Shown here: one piece after another, positions 36,701 to 46,099 of the stretch
Numbering within the stretch: the stretch's first letter is position 1
Layout: each line of letters opens with the position of its first letter
Source of the DNA: Pseudophaeobacter profundi
GTDB taxonomy: Bacteria; Pseudomonadota; Alphaproteobacteria; Rhodobacterales; Rhodobacteraceae
Direction of reading: 5' to 3'
Length of the DNA: 64,000 nt
NCBI RefSeq assembly: GCF_029697505.1
Contig: NZ_JARJEF010000014.1
Location: 1-64,000 of the forward strand
The notes under the pieces: model-generated
What the model saw: only the letters and a program-made list of their open reading frames with translations
What the model was told of the DNA's origin: nothing
Databases searched by the model: none
Program-made: the position numbers and the translations under genes

Positions 36701-39700
36701 TGTTGCAACACCGCCTCCAGCTGCTTGATCGCCGCGTCCAGATGCGCCCGCACCGCGTCCAGATCGGGGCTGGCCCCCATCGAGGCGGTCCGGCCCTTTT
36801 GTGCCTTGGCCGCGGCGGCGGCGCGCAGGGTGGCAAATGTGCCGTCATCCTTGCCTGCGACAAATTTTTCCAGTTCGCCATAGTTCTTGAAGGCCGCCAC
36901 CACATCGGTATCAACCGCCGCCAGCACATCGTCCTTTTTCAGCTTGGCCATCTCGGCCCGCATCTCGATGAGGGTCTTGGCCACATCCGCCGTTGCATCC
37001 CCTGCGATGATGCTTTCCTTTGCGCTTTTGTAATCGCGCGCCGCCGCTTCGGTGCTGGCCTGGCGCAACTGGCTGTCACAGATGGCCAGTTCATCAACCG
37101 CCGCCGCAGCATCGGGCAGTTTGCGCAGTTCTTTCAGCCGGGCCACCAGCGCATCGCGCCTGGTCTTATAGGCAAGATAATCATCGGCCCGGGTCTTATA
37201 GGCGGGCCAGTCGCCCTGATTGGCCGCCAGGATCCGGGTGGCGCTGTCAAATTTGCGCATAATCGCATCCGAGGCAGCACTGGCAGAGGCGGCCTCCATC
37301 CGGGTGATCACATCGTCGATGCCCGCCTTGCCGGCATGGGCCTTGAAATCATTCAGCTTGGCATCAAAGAGCGCGCGCATATCCACATAGGCCTTGGCCT
37401 TTTTACCGCGCGCCTCAAGGTCATTGCATTCGCGCCGCGCTAGCGTCAGCTTTTCAGCCGCCTGCACCACATCCGGTTCCACCCCCGGCTGACAGGCATC
37501 ATAGGCTGCCTGACAGCGGTCAATCCCCGCCTGCAACAGCGCCTTCACATTCGCGGGCAGGGCGTTGAGCTTGGTCAGGGCAGTGTTCACCTTGCCCAGA
37601 AGAAAGGTTGTGTCCCCCTCACGATCAAGCAGCAGATCCACCTGATCGGCCAGCGCGGGGATCTTGTTCAGCAGCCGGACCGCCGCCTCGTAGTCTTCAC
37701 CGGCGGCCTTGGCGACGGCCTCGTCATAGGTGGTTCCCAATTCATCAATGCAGGCTTGGATCGGTGCCCGGGGGGAGGCCTTGGTGCGGCGCGGGGTGAC
37801 CAGCACCAGCCGGTCGGCCTGGATCGCCCGGTAATGGGCAAGATCATCGGCCAGAACCTCCAGCGCATCGCCCCGGCTGAGGAAAGAGACAATACCGCTG
37901 GCCGCCTTTTTGAAGTCGAACCTGGCTGCCTCGGCTTCGGCTGCGCTGATCTCTGCCTCCATCTCGGCCAGCTTGGTCTTGACCGGATCAACATTCTTCA
38001 GCGCATGGGCCTTGATCGGCACCAGACGGGCGGCAAACAGCGGATGCTGCTGGTCCCAGGTCTGCTTGTCCAGGGTCAGCTGTTTGATCTGTGGCTCAAG
38101 ATCGCCCAGCAGCCCCTCGGCCGCTTTGGCAGCCTGCTCGATCTCTGTGGCCTTTTTCTCCGGGTCCGGGCTCAGCAGTGCCTCAGCCTGGTGCAGCACA
38201 GTGGCCCAATCCTCTGGGCTGGGGCTGCCAAAGGCAGCGATCAGCCCTTCAATCCGGGTCAGCCCGCCCCGGGCCGCATCAATTTTTTCCAAAGCCTGCT
38301 TTTTCACCGGGTCATCGGTGCTCTGCGCCAGTGGATCGGCCTCTGGTGCGGCTTTGGGACTGGCTGTGGGACTGGCCTCCGGGGCTGCCTTCGCAGCCAC
38401 TTCAGGTGCCGCCTCCGGTTCCGCCACCGGAGGAACTTCTGGCGGAGCCGCTGGAGGAGCTTCAGGCGCCGCCTCCGGTTCCGGTCCACTCTCTGGGGCG
38501 ACAGCTTTCTTCTGCGGCGGGGCCGGGGGGCTGGTCGGACCGGCGGCGGTCCTCCCTGGTTTGACCTTTTGCCCAGAGGCCGGTGTCGTCTCACTGTCCA
38601 GAAGCGGGCGCAGACGGCCTGCAATCATATTGGCGGTGTCAAAATCGCCACTCCGGGCCGCCTTCAGCGCCATTTCCCAGGCCGCCGCAACCTTGGCGGC
38701 ACGCGGGTCATCGCGGTTCTGCAGATCGGCCACCACAGGACCATAGCGCGCCACGGTCTTGTCCCAGGCGGCCCCAGTCTGGGCGCTGTCATCCCCGGCC
38801 TCCATGGCCTCGGCGGCGGCATTCTTGGCGGCAACAGCCGCCTGCGACAGCAGCGCCGAAAGCGGCCCGACGGCTTTCAGCGCCGCCCCAAAGTCCCCCT
38901 CGCGGGCCTTGCCCTTGGCAAAGTCCCAGACCGCCTTGATCTTGTCGAGATCCCCATGACCGGCTGTCAGGGTCTTTTGCACATGCGGGTCCAGCTTGAC
39001 AAAACTCGCCTGCCAGCGCGCGGCCTGCGGATCGGTGCTCTCGGGACTGGGCGGAGTACTGGGATCAGAACTGGGGGCAGAATCCGCCTTGGATTTTTCG
39101 ATCTGCTGCAGCGCCTTTTCGAGTTTGTCCAGCAGTCCCGACGCCTTGGCAGGATCGCCCTTGGCCAAATTCTGCACCGCCAGGGTCAGCCCCTCGATCA
39201 ACTTGGCGCGCACCGGCCCGTCCTCCAGGGCGGCAATGCCCTGCTGCAGGCCCTTGCTGCGCGCCTTCAGCGCCGCAAGCTCTGCCGCCGCCTCTGGGCT
39301 GGGGGCGTCCTGCGCGGCCGCAGGCGCATCAGGGGCGGGAGCCTCCGGAGGCGCGGTCGCAGGGGTCGGGGCTGGATTTGCCGCCTGATCTTCGGCCTGA
39401 TCTTCGGCATCCAGCGTGAATTCCGCCTCGCCGGGGGCCTGCACCGCCAGCTTCATCGTCAGATCATTGCTGCGAAAGAAGAGACGGAAGTTTTTCACCA
39501 AACCGGCCGGCGGATCACTGCGGCAGGCCAGTTTTACCACCTGGCCATCCACCGTCAGGGTGCCGTAGCAAGATTTTTTCGGCTGCACGCCCGGCATTTT
39601 CTTGACCTGCAACAGCAGTTTGTCGCCGCCCCGCTCTTTATGCATGATCAAGGCGCAGTCTTCCGGCTTTTTACCCAGGGCCAGTGCAAAACTCAGTTCT

Positions 39701-39762
39701 TTGTTGCGGGCCAGTTTGAGCTTTTTCTTCAGTTCCTGCGCGGATTCCTTGTCTAACGGCAC
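33799..39762 (-). CDS. Giant helical-repeat protein with C-terminal HExxH metallopeptidase-like domain
   Basis: 1987 residues from the GTG at 39762 (VPLDKESAQELKKKLKLARN), chosen for GGGGGGAT just upstream; the frame remains open upstream but is Cys/Arg-rich and unlike protein. Order: N-terminal globular domain (~1-120, with ELSFALALGKKPEDCALIMH), Pro/Ala-rich linkers (~130-165 and ~470-560), long Ala/Lys/Asp/Glu-rich helical or coiled-coil region (to ~1650), and a C-terminal domain with HEAGHAVD at 1817 and a downstream glutamate candidate in GEWFSELYAAYH (~1957-1968). This resembles a zincin active site. No signal peptide, no membrane helix. Family not recognised. Paired with the CpXC gene. 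Confidence 0.8.
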   Translation of the reverse strand: MPLDKESAQELKKKLKLARNKELSFALALGKKPEDCALIMHKERGGDKLLLQVKKMPGVQPKKSCYGTLTVDGQVVKLACRSDPPAGLVKNFRLFFRSNDLTMKLAVQAPGEAEFTLDAEDQAEDQAANPAPTPATAPPEAPAPDAPAAAQDAPSPEAAAELAALKARSKGLQQGIAALEDGPVRAKLIEGLTLAVQNLAKGDPAKASGLLDKLEKALQQIEKSKADSAPSSDPSTPPSPESTDPQAARWQASFVKLDPHVQKTLTAGHGDLDKIKAVWDFAKGKAREGDFGAALKAVGPLSALLSQAAVAAKNAAAEAMEAGDDSAQTGAAWDKTVARYGPVVADLQNRDDPRAAKVAAAWEMALKAARSGDFDTANMIAGRLRPLLDSETTPASGQKVKPGRTAAGPTSPPAPPQKKAVAPESGPEPEAAPEAPPAAPPEVPPVAEPEAAPEVAAKAAPEASPTASPKAAPEADPLAQSTDDPVKKQALEKIDAARGGLTRIEGLIAAFGSPSPEDWATVLHQAEALLSPDPEKKATEIEQAAKAAEGLLGDLEPQIKQLTLDKQTWDQQHPLFAARLVPIKAHALKNVDPVKTKLAEMEAEISAAEAEAARFDFKKAASGIVSFLSRGDALEVLADDLAHYRAIQADRLVLVTPRRTKASPRAPIQACIDELGTTYDEAVAKAAGEDYEAAVRLLNKIPALADQVDLLLDREGDTTFLLGKVNTALTKLNALPANVKALLQAGIDRCQAAYDACQPGVEPDVVQAAEKLTLARRECNDLEARGKKAKAYVDMRALFDAKLNDFKAHAGKAGIDDVITRMEAASASAASDAIMRKFDSATRILAANQGDWPAYKTRADDYLAYKTRRDALVARLKELRKLPDAAAAVDELAICDSQLRQASTEAAARDYKSAKESIIAGDATADVAKTLIEMRAEMAKLKKDDVLAAVDTDVVAAFKNYGELEKFVAGKDDGTFATLRAAAAAKAQKGRTASMGASPDLDAVRAHLDAAIKQLEAVLQQAACKGAFDSLRSAIRPAVETELKTGSDANDSCLASDLQAINALLTAADQAVVAPGLDFATGLEKLNAAQALVPGARKKLALYIAAGPLKTRLAASERRLIRSRDKALTYTNPIDAKESLQIEVDKVAGFRASFDTDWAAGKYAAALAKLKADAKRGSAYEAVRADYVTAIQRRQEWIYDDEVNIAGDPLVQKERDEIAAAKVKIANLLQQRAFAAASKVANDDSFAIDRGKAILAARTAYDPKRAAAEAKVQEAETEAGRVSSNAGLTAQAAALRTRYSQAHAETAVPKRRFDTARPEMEALATDCQPVIDACKSYKLFVDGSQAAATRIQAVKDHAQAKFITPLIARIDGKYANMMELAAQGHMNQAKALLDVLPQDCEDALAAARNSAALAAVSDDLDGAEDGDTAAISKAIADLRAVFDTLKWESEAEYAKGLEAAERQVDAVEEQLTSDPAAAKAAIPAALKACEALQVEISHHKHLAELATRVISRITSTTAPFVKYSIIAEDADALKAAVAAALKDARTGGDPAGASTAIETVMDRHHALMRMAARHDQLLKDCDALETQHAALLGSEHRYAIRADLERLSGEVVQARAAASKRDHDSAEAHVKTAQALAVDAVAKDKMADNKAPDPANIKKILERPDGDKQLDEMIKGLDASVQRRVLRVAFEAKYGCKLNIYAAAVDDDATRHQAANLVADGSKKGPNIRRLYEVMSVLPPQDTRDNASMQIFGYEDVASQEGSYYGGDAKEVVMREGNASLSSVYGFGRPHEVGEVDPDCEPADQDQVDFFSWNTLHEAGHAVDDQRSFMKGVAGNAAYGGWQEHGGNVKPVADAIAGHYSYDADYVAQYASGNADPAQPECPADVDPEIWEQRRSKCCAHVDMARATNDPWASATIAAKLNIAGRVYHESYDGGSWSSYAFAARKQAISGYQFRAPGEWFSELYAAYHSKKLKDQHPAVAWLKTLV

Positions 39763-39976
39763 AACATCCCCCCAACCAATTAACAGATAACAAACATAAA
39801 ATTCGACAATACCGGGGCCGCAACACGACGCCATCCCCGCCAAGATGCACTCAGATCCCGGTTCGGTCCAGTTTTTTACCACCCCGCAAGGGCAGCCCCC
39901 CGACAGGACGGGATCAGCAAGCCGACGAGAGCAGCGCCGCAACAGCAAAGACAGAGAAGGGCCGACGGCCAAAACG

Positions 39977-40006
39977 CAGACGCGGGGCCCTTGGGCCCCG
40001 CGTCTG
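39977..40006 (-). terminator. Strong GC-rich hairpin upstream of the giant gene
   Basis: Perfect 14-base arms (CAGACGCGGGGCCC / GGGCCCCGCGTCTG) separated by TT. On the minus strand it is followed by CGTTTT. It lies about 215 bases upstream of the giant gene start in a 547-base intergenic region (39763-40309) without other genes. It could terminate an unseen leftward transcript, or be an attenuator in the leader of the giant gene. Confidence 0.55.
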
Positions 40007-40309
40007 GTAAAGAGTTTGGTACTGAAAAGAACTTGTCGACACACCACCACTCACGGTTAAGCAAAACTGTCGGACTCATCATGAGTTTAGGCACTAGCCT
40101 TCAGGTGTCAATATGATACTTTACCCGCTCCCCTGTTTGCCTTTGGGCTGTTTACTTTTTCGGCATCTTCGCAGACACGGTCCATCCTGGCGATCTCCGC
40201 CTCGCAATCAGACCCAGCACGTTTCCAAAGTTGGCACTGTGCTGGGGCAAGGGCTGCACGGTTTGGAGAACGGCACCAAAGATGTCACTGATTTAAAGTT
40301 AGAAAGATC

Positions 40310-40603
40310 ATGTCTGAAATTTCAAAACTGCTGGAACTGAGAAAACTGCTCTTGGACATGGAAGATTCCATGGGCCTGCAAGATCTCTCCACGGTTGAAC
40401 GCGACATCTATTATGTGGCCAACGACCATGCCCGCAGCGCAGGCACGGTGAAAACCACCACCCTGCAGGACCATGCCCTGCTGGCCAATGTATCACGGCC
40501 AACCTTTTTCCGGGCGCTCAAATCCCTGCAGGGCAAGGGGTATCTGGAACACTGCAAGGACTCTGTCCGGGGCTATTATACCGTTAAAACCCCGGCGAAA
40601 TAG
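40310..40603 (+). CDS. Small winged-helix DNA-binding protein
   Basis: 97 residues. The middle and C-terminal part (TTLQDHALLANVSRPTFFRA, then LKSLQGKGYLEHCKDSVRGY) is a winged helix-turn-helix with the recognition helix at SRPTFFRAL and a wing at the end, MarR/GntR-like in outline. The N-terminal ~25 residues form a helix (ISKLLELRKLLLDMEDS) that may dimerise. Divergent from the giant gene, so it is a candidate regulator of it. Followed by a membrane protein gene 30 bases downstream. Confidence 0.65.
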   Translation: MSEISKLLELRKLLLDMEDSMGLQDLSTVERDIYYVANDHARSAGTVKTTTLQDHALLANVSRPTFFRALKSLQGKGYLEHCKDSVRGYYTVKTPAK

Positions 40604-40633
40604 CCCTCGGGGGGAAACTGCGAAAGGGCTAAA

Positions 40634-41203
40634 TTGGCACGAGGAAAAACAGGGGCATTGCAAAGGCTGGCCACAGAGACATGCATTGTCTCGCTGGCCT
40701 ATCTGAGTGCTTTCTTTGCCACCTTTGAAATCCTGATGCCGCTGCAAAACCTGTTTTTTGCCAAATCTGCCCATTCTGCCAGCCTGTTGTTCCTGCCACA
40801 TGGGGTGCGGGTGCTAACGGCCTGGCTGCTGGGCTGGCGCGCACCGCTGGTGCTGCTGCCGGGGGTGAGTTTTGTCTTTTTCTATGTGGCCGGCTGGGGG
40901 GCGCTGACGCCAAGCCGACTGGCCGCCATTGCCATTGCTGTCTGCATCCCCACCCTCTGTTTCCAGCTGCTGCGCCTGCTGGGCCACGATCTGCGCCCCG
41001 CCCCGGGCAAGCCCCCCTGCTGGCCCTGCATCATGGCGGTTGGGCTGATGATTGCCATCGCCACCTCGCTGCTGACCAACTATGCCTTTGGCAGCCCACC
41101 GATGGATTATGCCGCCTATCTGATTGGCGATATCGGCGGATTGTTTTTCCTGATGCTGATATTGATGGTGATCTTTCGCAGGCTGCGCAGCTACGGCCTC
41201 TAG
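40634..41203 (+). CDS. Hypothetical polytopic membrane protein (MASE1-like in outline)
   Basis: 189 residues from a TTG at 40634, preceded by AAAGGG. Five hydrophobic helices. SLLFLPHGVRVLTAWLLGWR followed by APLVLLPGVSF resembles the opening of MASE1-type sensory membrane domains (F-P-x-G-x-R-x-L), here standing alone without any output domain. Co-oriented with the small winged-helix gene. Function not assigned. Confidence 0.5.
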   Translation: MARGKTGALQRLATETCIVSLAYLSAFFATFEILMPLQNLFFAKSAHSASLLFLPHGVRVLTAWLLGWRAPLVLLPGVSFVFFYVAGWGALTPSRLAAIAIAVCIPTLCFQLLRLLGHDLRPAPGKPPCWPCIMAVGLMIAIATSLLTNYAFGSPPMDYAAYLIGDIGGLFFLMLILMVIFRRLRSYGL

Positions 41204-41291
41204 AGCCTGCGCCCGGCCTGTGCGACGATGCCCGGCCTGCACGCCTCGGTGCTATCAGCCGGGTTTGCGCACCGTGCTCTCGCCTGGGCGT

Positions 41292-43979
41292 TCAACCTGC
41301 CTGGCGCAGGGCACCCCCCAGGCCTGTGTCCTGACCTGTGTCCTGACCTGCGTCCTGATCTGCCAGTATGGCCCCCGCGGCCAGTTCTGTGCGGAACCCG
41401 CCAAGCGCCGCATCCATCGCCTGCGCCTCTTGGGACAGGCCAATACTGGAAGAGGTGACCTCCTCAAACAGGGCCGCGTTCTTGGCGGTGGCATCGTCCA
41501 GATTGCTCATCGCCGCATTGATTTCCTTCAGGCTGCCCGATTGTTCCGAAGAGGCGCGAGAGATTTCCTGCATCAGGGCCGCAGCCCCGGTGACCGAGGT
41601 CGAAATCTCGCCGATGACCTCGCCGGTGCGGGCCACCAGATCGGCGCCCATCTCGACGTTTTCGCCGCTTTCAGCCACCAGGCTGGCGATCTCGGTGGCC
41701 GCTTCCTTGGAGCGATGCGCCAGGCTGCGCACCTCTGAGGCCACCACGGCAAAGCCCTTGCCCACCTCGCCGGCCCGGGCCGCTTCGACCCCGGCATTCA
41801 GCGCCAGAAGATTGGTCTGCTGGGCGATACTGTCGATCATGCCGATGATCTGGGAAATCTTGTGCGAACTCTCCTTGATGCTCTCCATGGCCGCATGGGT
41901 GCGCTGCACCACATCCAGGCTTTCGCTGGCATTGCGGCGGGCCAGCTCGACCGAGGCCGAGGCCTCGCCAGAGGCGGTGGCCGTCTGGGCAATCGAAACC
42001 GACAGCTGGTTCACCGCCGCCGCCGTGCCGGCCAGGGTCTGGGCGGTGCGTTCCGAACGTTCCGACAGATCCCGCGAGGCGGCAGAGATTTCCGAGGTGC
42101 CGCCGGCAATCGATTTGCCGCTGAGGCTGAGGCTGCTGACCGATTTGGCCAATCCTTCCAGCGCCGCGTTGAAGTCATCGCGCAGCTTGGCATAGCCGGC
42201 GCTCATCTCATCCTGGATGCGAATGGTCAGATCACCCTGCGACAGCTGTTCCAGCCCCCGCCCCAGGGCGGCAACTGCAGCGGTCTGATCGGCCTGGCGC
42301 TTTGCCCGCTCGGCCTCGGCGGTCCTGGAGATCTGCTCTTTTTCCACCAACCCGTCACGGAACACCGACAGCGCCCGGGCAATACGGTAGATTTCATCGC
42401 TGGCCCGCTCGAACCCGGTCACCGGGCTCAGATCGCCCTCGGCCAGATGTTCGGTGGTTTCGCTGATCCTGGCCAGGGGCCGGGTGATCAGCAGCCGGGT
42501 CAGCAGCAGGGCCAGGATCACCACCCCGGCCGAAAGCAGCATCAACAGCTGCATGCGTTGCTGGGCGCGGGTCATGTCCTGGGTGATCCCATTGGCCATT
42601 TCGGCAATTTCAGCCTGGCTGACGGCGCCCAGTTCAGAGGCATGACGGGCAATGCTCAAGACCACCTCGGCGGTCTGCTGCGAAGCCAGGCCAGCGGCCT
42701 GATCCGCCTTGAGCGACCCCACCTGAAACGCCGCAACCCCCTGGGCCGGATCGGCCAGGGCAATCAGGCCTTCCAGTTCAGGTGCCAGGCTGCCATCGGC
42801 AAAATCAACATAGCTGGCCAATGCCTCGGCGGCCTTTTGAAACGGCGCGATACTGGCTTCTGCCTCGGCGACATCCGTCGCGGCAATCACATCCAGTGCG
42901 GCCAGCTGAAAGGCGCTGATGGCACCGTTCACCCGCAAGAGTTCATGCAGCACCCCGACCTGATTATCCAACAGGTCCTGAATAGCCGCTTCATTGTTGT
43001 CACTGGCCTGGCTGGCGGCGATCGACAGGGTAAAGACCATCTTGTCCAGGGCGCGCGACAGCGGCGCCGAACTGGTCCGGCGCGCCTTCATCACGACTTT
43101 TCGGTTTTCCTTTTGATCCTTGCGGCTGGCGTTCAAGGTGCCTTTGAAAACCTCGACCCCGGCCCGGACCTGCTTGGCGCCAAAGCCATCCAGGCCGATC
43201 TCTTCCAGCTGATCCATCACCGGCTCCAGATGGGCCAGGGCCTGCGTCGCCATTTCCTCCAGCGCCTTGCGGGTTTTCACATCCCGCACATGGCCAAGCG
43301 CCAGGGCCGCGCCCGACAACAGGTTGATATCGCCGCGCGCTTCCAGCAGGGCCTGCAAGCCGCCGAACTGTTTTTCCACCAGATCGCTCAGCACGCCATC
43401 CACCTGCAGGATGGTCTCGCCGCCGCCCTGCATCAGATTGCTATAGGCAATATCGGCCACCCCCAGCAATTTTGCCTGGAGGGCTTCGCTATAGCCCTGC
43501 AGCTCGGCGGTCTGAGTGTCGATCCAGGCCCGGTTGCGAAAGGCGCTGTTGCGCGCGGTCAGCAGGCTTTGCAGGGTCTCGCTGACCTCGACGGCCTCCG
43601 CCCGGAACCGCGTCTGGGCACTGGCGGGCAGAGTGCCGATACTGGCGTCCAGATCGGCCGCAGCCTGGGCCACGCTCTCTTTGGCGCTGGCCAGATCCTC
43701 CGCGTTCTGGGACAGCAGAATCCGGGTCATGGCATTTTTGCTCTGGTTGGCGGCCACCCCCAGCCTCTGGCTCATCTCCAGCTGCGGCAGCTTTTGCCCC
43801 GACAGCTGCTGCATCTGGCTGCCCACATCGGTAAAGACCAGCGAGACCAGCACCCCGCTCACCGCCGAAGCCGCCCCCATGGCCAGGAGGATCAGAGTGA
43901 TCTTGGCGCCAATGCTGGAAAAGGGCCGCCATGCACGGGTTGCCTTGGCAGGTTTTGCTGCCGCTTTGTCTGCTGTCAT
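41292..43979 (-). CDS. Methyl-accepting chemotaxis protein
   Basis: 895 residues. The start at 43979 ([20 protein letters not shown]) follows GGAAGGC. One membrane helix near residue 30-50, a long helical periplasmic sensor of about 430 residues, a second helix near 440-460 ([20 protein letters not shown]), HAMP domain ([20 protein letters not shown]), and the signalling domain with the conserved hairpin tip [20 protein letters not shown]. The C-terminal tail has short DTGQ repeats encoded by a 12-base tandem repeat near 41324-41360. It feeds a chemotaxis or surface-sensing array. Confidence 0.92.
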   Translation of the reverse strand: MTADKAAAKPAKATRAWRPFSSIGAKITLILLAMGAASAVSGVLVSLVFTDVGSQMQQLSGQKLPQLEMSQRLGVAANQSKNAMTRILLSQNAEDLASAKESVAQAAADLDASIGTLPASAQTRFRAEAVEVSETLQSLLTARNSAFRNRAWIDTQTAELQGYSEALQAKLLGVADIAYSNLMQGGGETILQVDGVLSDLVEKQFGGLQALLEARGDINLLSGAALALGHVRDVKTRKALEEMATQALAHLEPVMDQLEEIGLDGFGAKQVRAGVEVFKGTLNASRKDQKENRKVVMKARRTSSAPLSRALDKMVFTLSIAASQASDNNEAAIQDLLDNQVGVLHELLRVNGAISAFQLAALDVIAATDVAEAEASIAPFQKAAEALASYVDFADGSLAPELEGLIALADPAQGVAAFQVGSLKADQAAGLASQQTAEVVLSIARHASELGAVSQAEIAEMANGITQDMTRAQQRMQLLMLLSAGVVILALLLTRLLITRPLARISETTEHLAEGDLSPVTGFERASDEIYRIARALSVFRDGLVEKEQISRTAEAERAKRQADQTAAVAALGRGLEQLSQGDLTIRIQDEMSAGYAKLRDDFNAALEGLAKSVSSLSLSGKSIAGGTSEISAASRDLSERSERTAQTLAGTAAAVNQLSVSIAQTATASGEASASVELARRNASESLDVVQRTHAAMESIKESSHKISQIIGMIDSIAQQTNLLALNAGVEAARAGEVGKGFAVVASEVRSLAHRSKEAATEIASLVAESGENVEMGADLVARTGEVIGEISTSVTGAAALMQEISRASSEQSGSLKEINAAMSNLDDATAKNAALFEEVTSSSIGLSQEAQAMDAALGGFRTELAAGAILADQDAGQDTGQDTGLGGALRQAG

Positions 43980-44622
43980 GATCTCTTTTGCCTTCCCTAC
44001 TCGGTGCCACCCGTCACGCGGGCCGCGGCACGGCCTGGGCCAGATCACCCCAAGCGGGAGGCAGGCCTTTCACAGCCAAGCCACAAGAGAGTAAAAAAAC
44101 CATGAGGGAGGGCAGGAAAGCCATGAAACTTTTAGCCACTCTTGGACCCAGCGCCCAGCAAATGGGCAAGGGGAACAGGCCTGTTTCATATCCCAAAAGG
44201 CAAAGGTGAGCCATATGCCGCCTCGGCAAGAAGGCGCTGGATTTTGCAACCTATGACCAGTTGCAAAACGGGCGCCTCAAACGCCCCGGCCTCGATCTTT
44301 GCTAGCCACCAGTCTTCAATTCTACGGTGTTCTTGCATGCTCAGTTGCGTATAGATCGCTCTCATGCGATAGTCATCACATTAGATAACACATTGTTTTT
44401 AGCAAAAGTATCAGTTGAGGGTAGCGCGTGCCCCAGCTGAGGAAATTACAGTGATAATCTGTGTTATGCAAAATTGTCTGATATTCCGTTCCGTCACATG
44501 GCATTGGCAGATTTTGTTGGATTGTTTGAGGTTCAACATGAGGCATTCATGCATAGGTTCGAGTCGACAATTCGCTTTGCCACCCCGCTTGTGTCGAGCG
44601 TTAAACCTCAGCGCCTTAACCT

Positions 44623-44905
44623 TTATTCCTTTTGTCGTCCCTTGACGTTTTCCCCAGGAGAGCGGGAATTGTCTGCGTCTTCTGGCAAGGTCAGTACTGG
44701 AACTAGATCCGCTTTGTTCTTGATCAGGTCGGCGACTGTGCTGCGATCTAGGACGCTTAGAAATGCATCGACTGCTTCGGCAAAGACCCATTGCAGCCCG
44801 CACTGGGGTTGGATCAGGCATTATCCACAATTGGCGGTTTCGAAGCTTTCTTCCATGATCCGCACCACTTGCCCAACATTGATGTTGTCAGCCAGACCTG
44901 TCTTC
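44623..44905 (-). pseudogene. Rrf2-family (NsrR-like) regulator fragment with internal stop
   Basis: Read leftward the region gives DNINVGQVVRIMEESFETAN, then CG-stop-CLIQPQCGLQWVFAEAVDAF and LSVLDRSTVADLIKNK. This is the C-terminal half of NsrR-type Rrf2 repressors, including cysteines of the iron-sulfur site, with an in-frame TAA in the middle. Upstream sequence to ~45080 shows no intact N-terminal HTH. The rest of 43980-45143 holds no other gene I can support. Confidence 0.72.
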
Positions 44906-45143
44906 AAGGTTGGATGCATCTTAGCACACTTTCCAATTTTGTCGGACCACTTCAAGTTTCCGGATCATTTGACTATGTCGCGTTTAGCCGCCTTTCATAT
45001 TATCGTACTGGGGGCCGTGCCCTAACGCAGGTTGCGTTGAATTTCTTGCGATTATGCGCGTTCAGACCTTATTGAAAAGCGCCGGGAGCTAATGCGAATG
45101 TGGTCGCAGTTCGTTACATCCCGGTGCAGCTAGAAGGCCGAAA

Positions 45144-45839
45144 ATGCAGATCATTGCCATAAATGAACCAGAGCTCTGCTATCTCGGGCTATTCCGAATG
45201 GCCCTCAGTGAGACCAACTTGGAAGAGCGCCTAACAGCCATAACGGCAGTGCGGCATGATGTGATCGGTGGACGCCTTGAACTCTTGCCAGACGGGACGG
45301 ACGGCGGCTGGGTAAATGAGCCGGAAAATGCCAACTTGGCCCTTTGGGTCGCCAAAACGTCGGTAGTCCGGCATGAAGCTACCCACATGCTTGCCGATAT
45401 CCAGCGGCGATATGAGGATAGGAACGAACGCAAGCTCAACGTTGCCGAGCACATCGGAAAGCTCGTTTACCTTTCTATTCAGGATCAGAAAAATCAAGGG
45501 CTTCAAGTACGAGGCGGAATACTTGAACAAGTTTCAGACATCGCAAAAGAAAATGGCATCCGTGGCGCCAGGGACAAGGACACCCTGCGCAAAATATGGA
45601 ATGCCTATCGGGGCGTCGTACATTTGGGCATAGCAATGGATTATTGCGAAGAAGCCGCAGACCCGGCTCTAAATGTCCTGCATGTTGCAGAACACTTCAG
45701 GAAAGCGCTGTGTGAAAACGCACCCCAGAAGACCAAAGATCCCTATGTGGATCAAGGCGATCAAATTTCCTTTGCATACAAATCAGACACTTGGGGACCC
45801 CGATTTAGAGATCGGGGACTGCCGTTCACCGTCGGGTAA
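45144..45839 (+). CDS. Hypothetical protein with an HExxH-like motif
   Basis: 231 residues, start after GAAGG. No signal peptide and no family I recognise. The stretch KTSVVRHEATHMLADIQRRY (about residues 72-91) contains HEATH, matching HExxH, in a predicted helix, and the rest is mixed alpha with charged residues. The codon use and lower GC differ from the polysaccharide genes. It is followed by a small HTH gene, two of them and a recombinase, so it may be cargo of that mobile module. Confidence 0.55.
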   Translation: MQIIAINEPELCYLGLFRMALSETNLEERLTAITAVRHDVIGGRLELLPDGTDGGWVNEPENANLALWVAKTSVVRHEATHMLADIQRRYEDRNERKLNVAEHIGKLVYLSIQDQKNQGLQVRGGILEQVSDIAKENGIRGARDKDTLRKIWNAYRGVVHLGIAMDYCEEAADPALNVLHVAEHFRKALCENAPQKTKDPYVDQGDQISFAYKSDTWGPRFRDRGLPFTVG

Positions 45840-45886
45840 CTGCACTTCATTCGTCGTAACCGAAAACGACGAAAGGAGAGCAAACA

Positions 45887-46099
45887 ATGCCCAACCTCTT
45901 TGAAAACACACGAAACTACACCCTGGATGACCCAGAACTAAACATTCTGGGGGACCGGGACAAGCTTGCCCAGTGGCGACACAAGAACCATGGTCCAGCG
46001 TACTATAAATTAGGTCGCAAGGTGCTCTATCGCGGATCAGATTTGAATGCCTGGGTCGAGGCACATCGCGTCGATCCAAGCCAAAGCGGTGATTTCTGA
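45887..46099 (+). CDS. Small helix-turn-helix protein (excisionase/AlpA-like)
   Basis: 70 residues with an ideal GAAAGGAGAG ribosome site. DKLAQWRHKNHGPAYYKLGR followed by KVLYRGSDLNAWVEAH is the winged-HTH layout of excisionase-like (HTH_17) proteins. Its stop overlaps the next start (TGATG). Probably a recombination directionality factor or regulator for the downstream recombinase. Confidence 0.75.
   Translation: MPNLFENTRNYTLDDPELNILGDRDKLAQWRHKNHGPAYYKLGRKVLYRGSDLNAWVEAHRVDPSQSGDF

Noticed and set aside
37756-39756. A 666-codon open frame on the plus strand inside the giant gene
   Set aside because: It is antisense to the giant gene, rich in Gly/Arg/Leu as expected for a high-GC shadow frame, and shows no domain. 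The minus-strand frame has a ribosome site and protein character.
44411-44830. A 139-codon minus-strand frame
   Set aside because: It overlaps the Rrf2-like fragment in another frame; the Rrf2 reading has clear family resemblance, this one has none.
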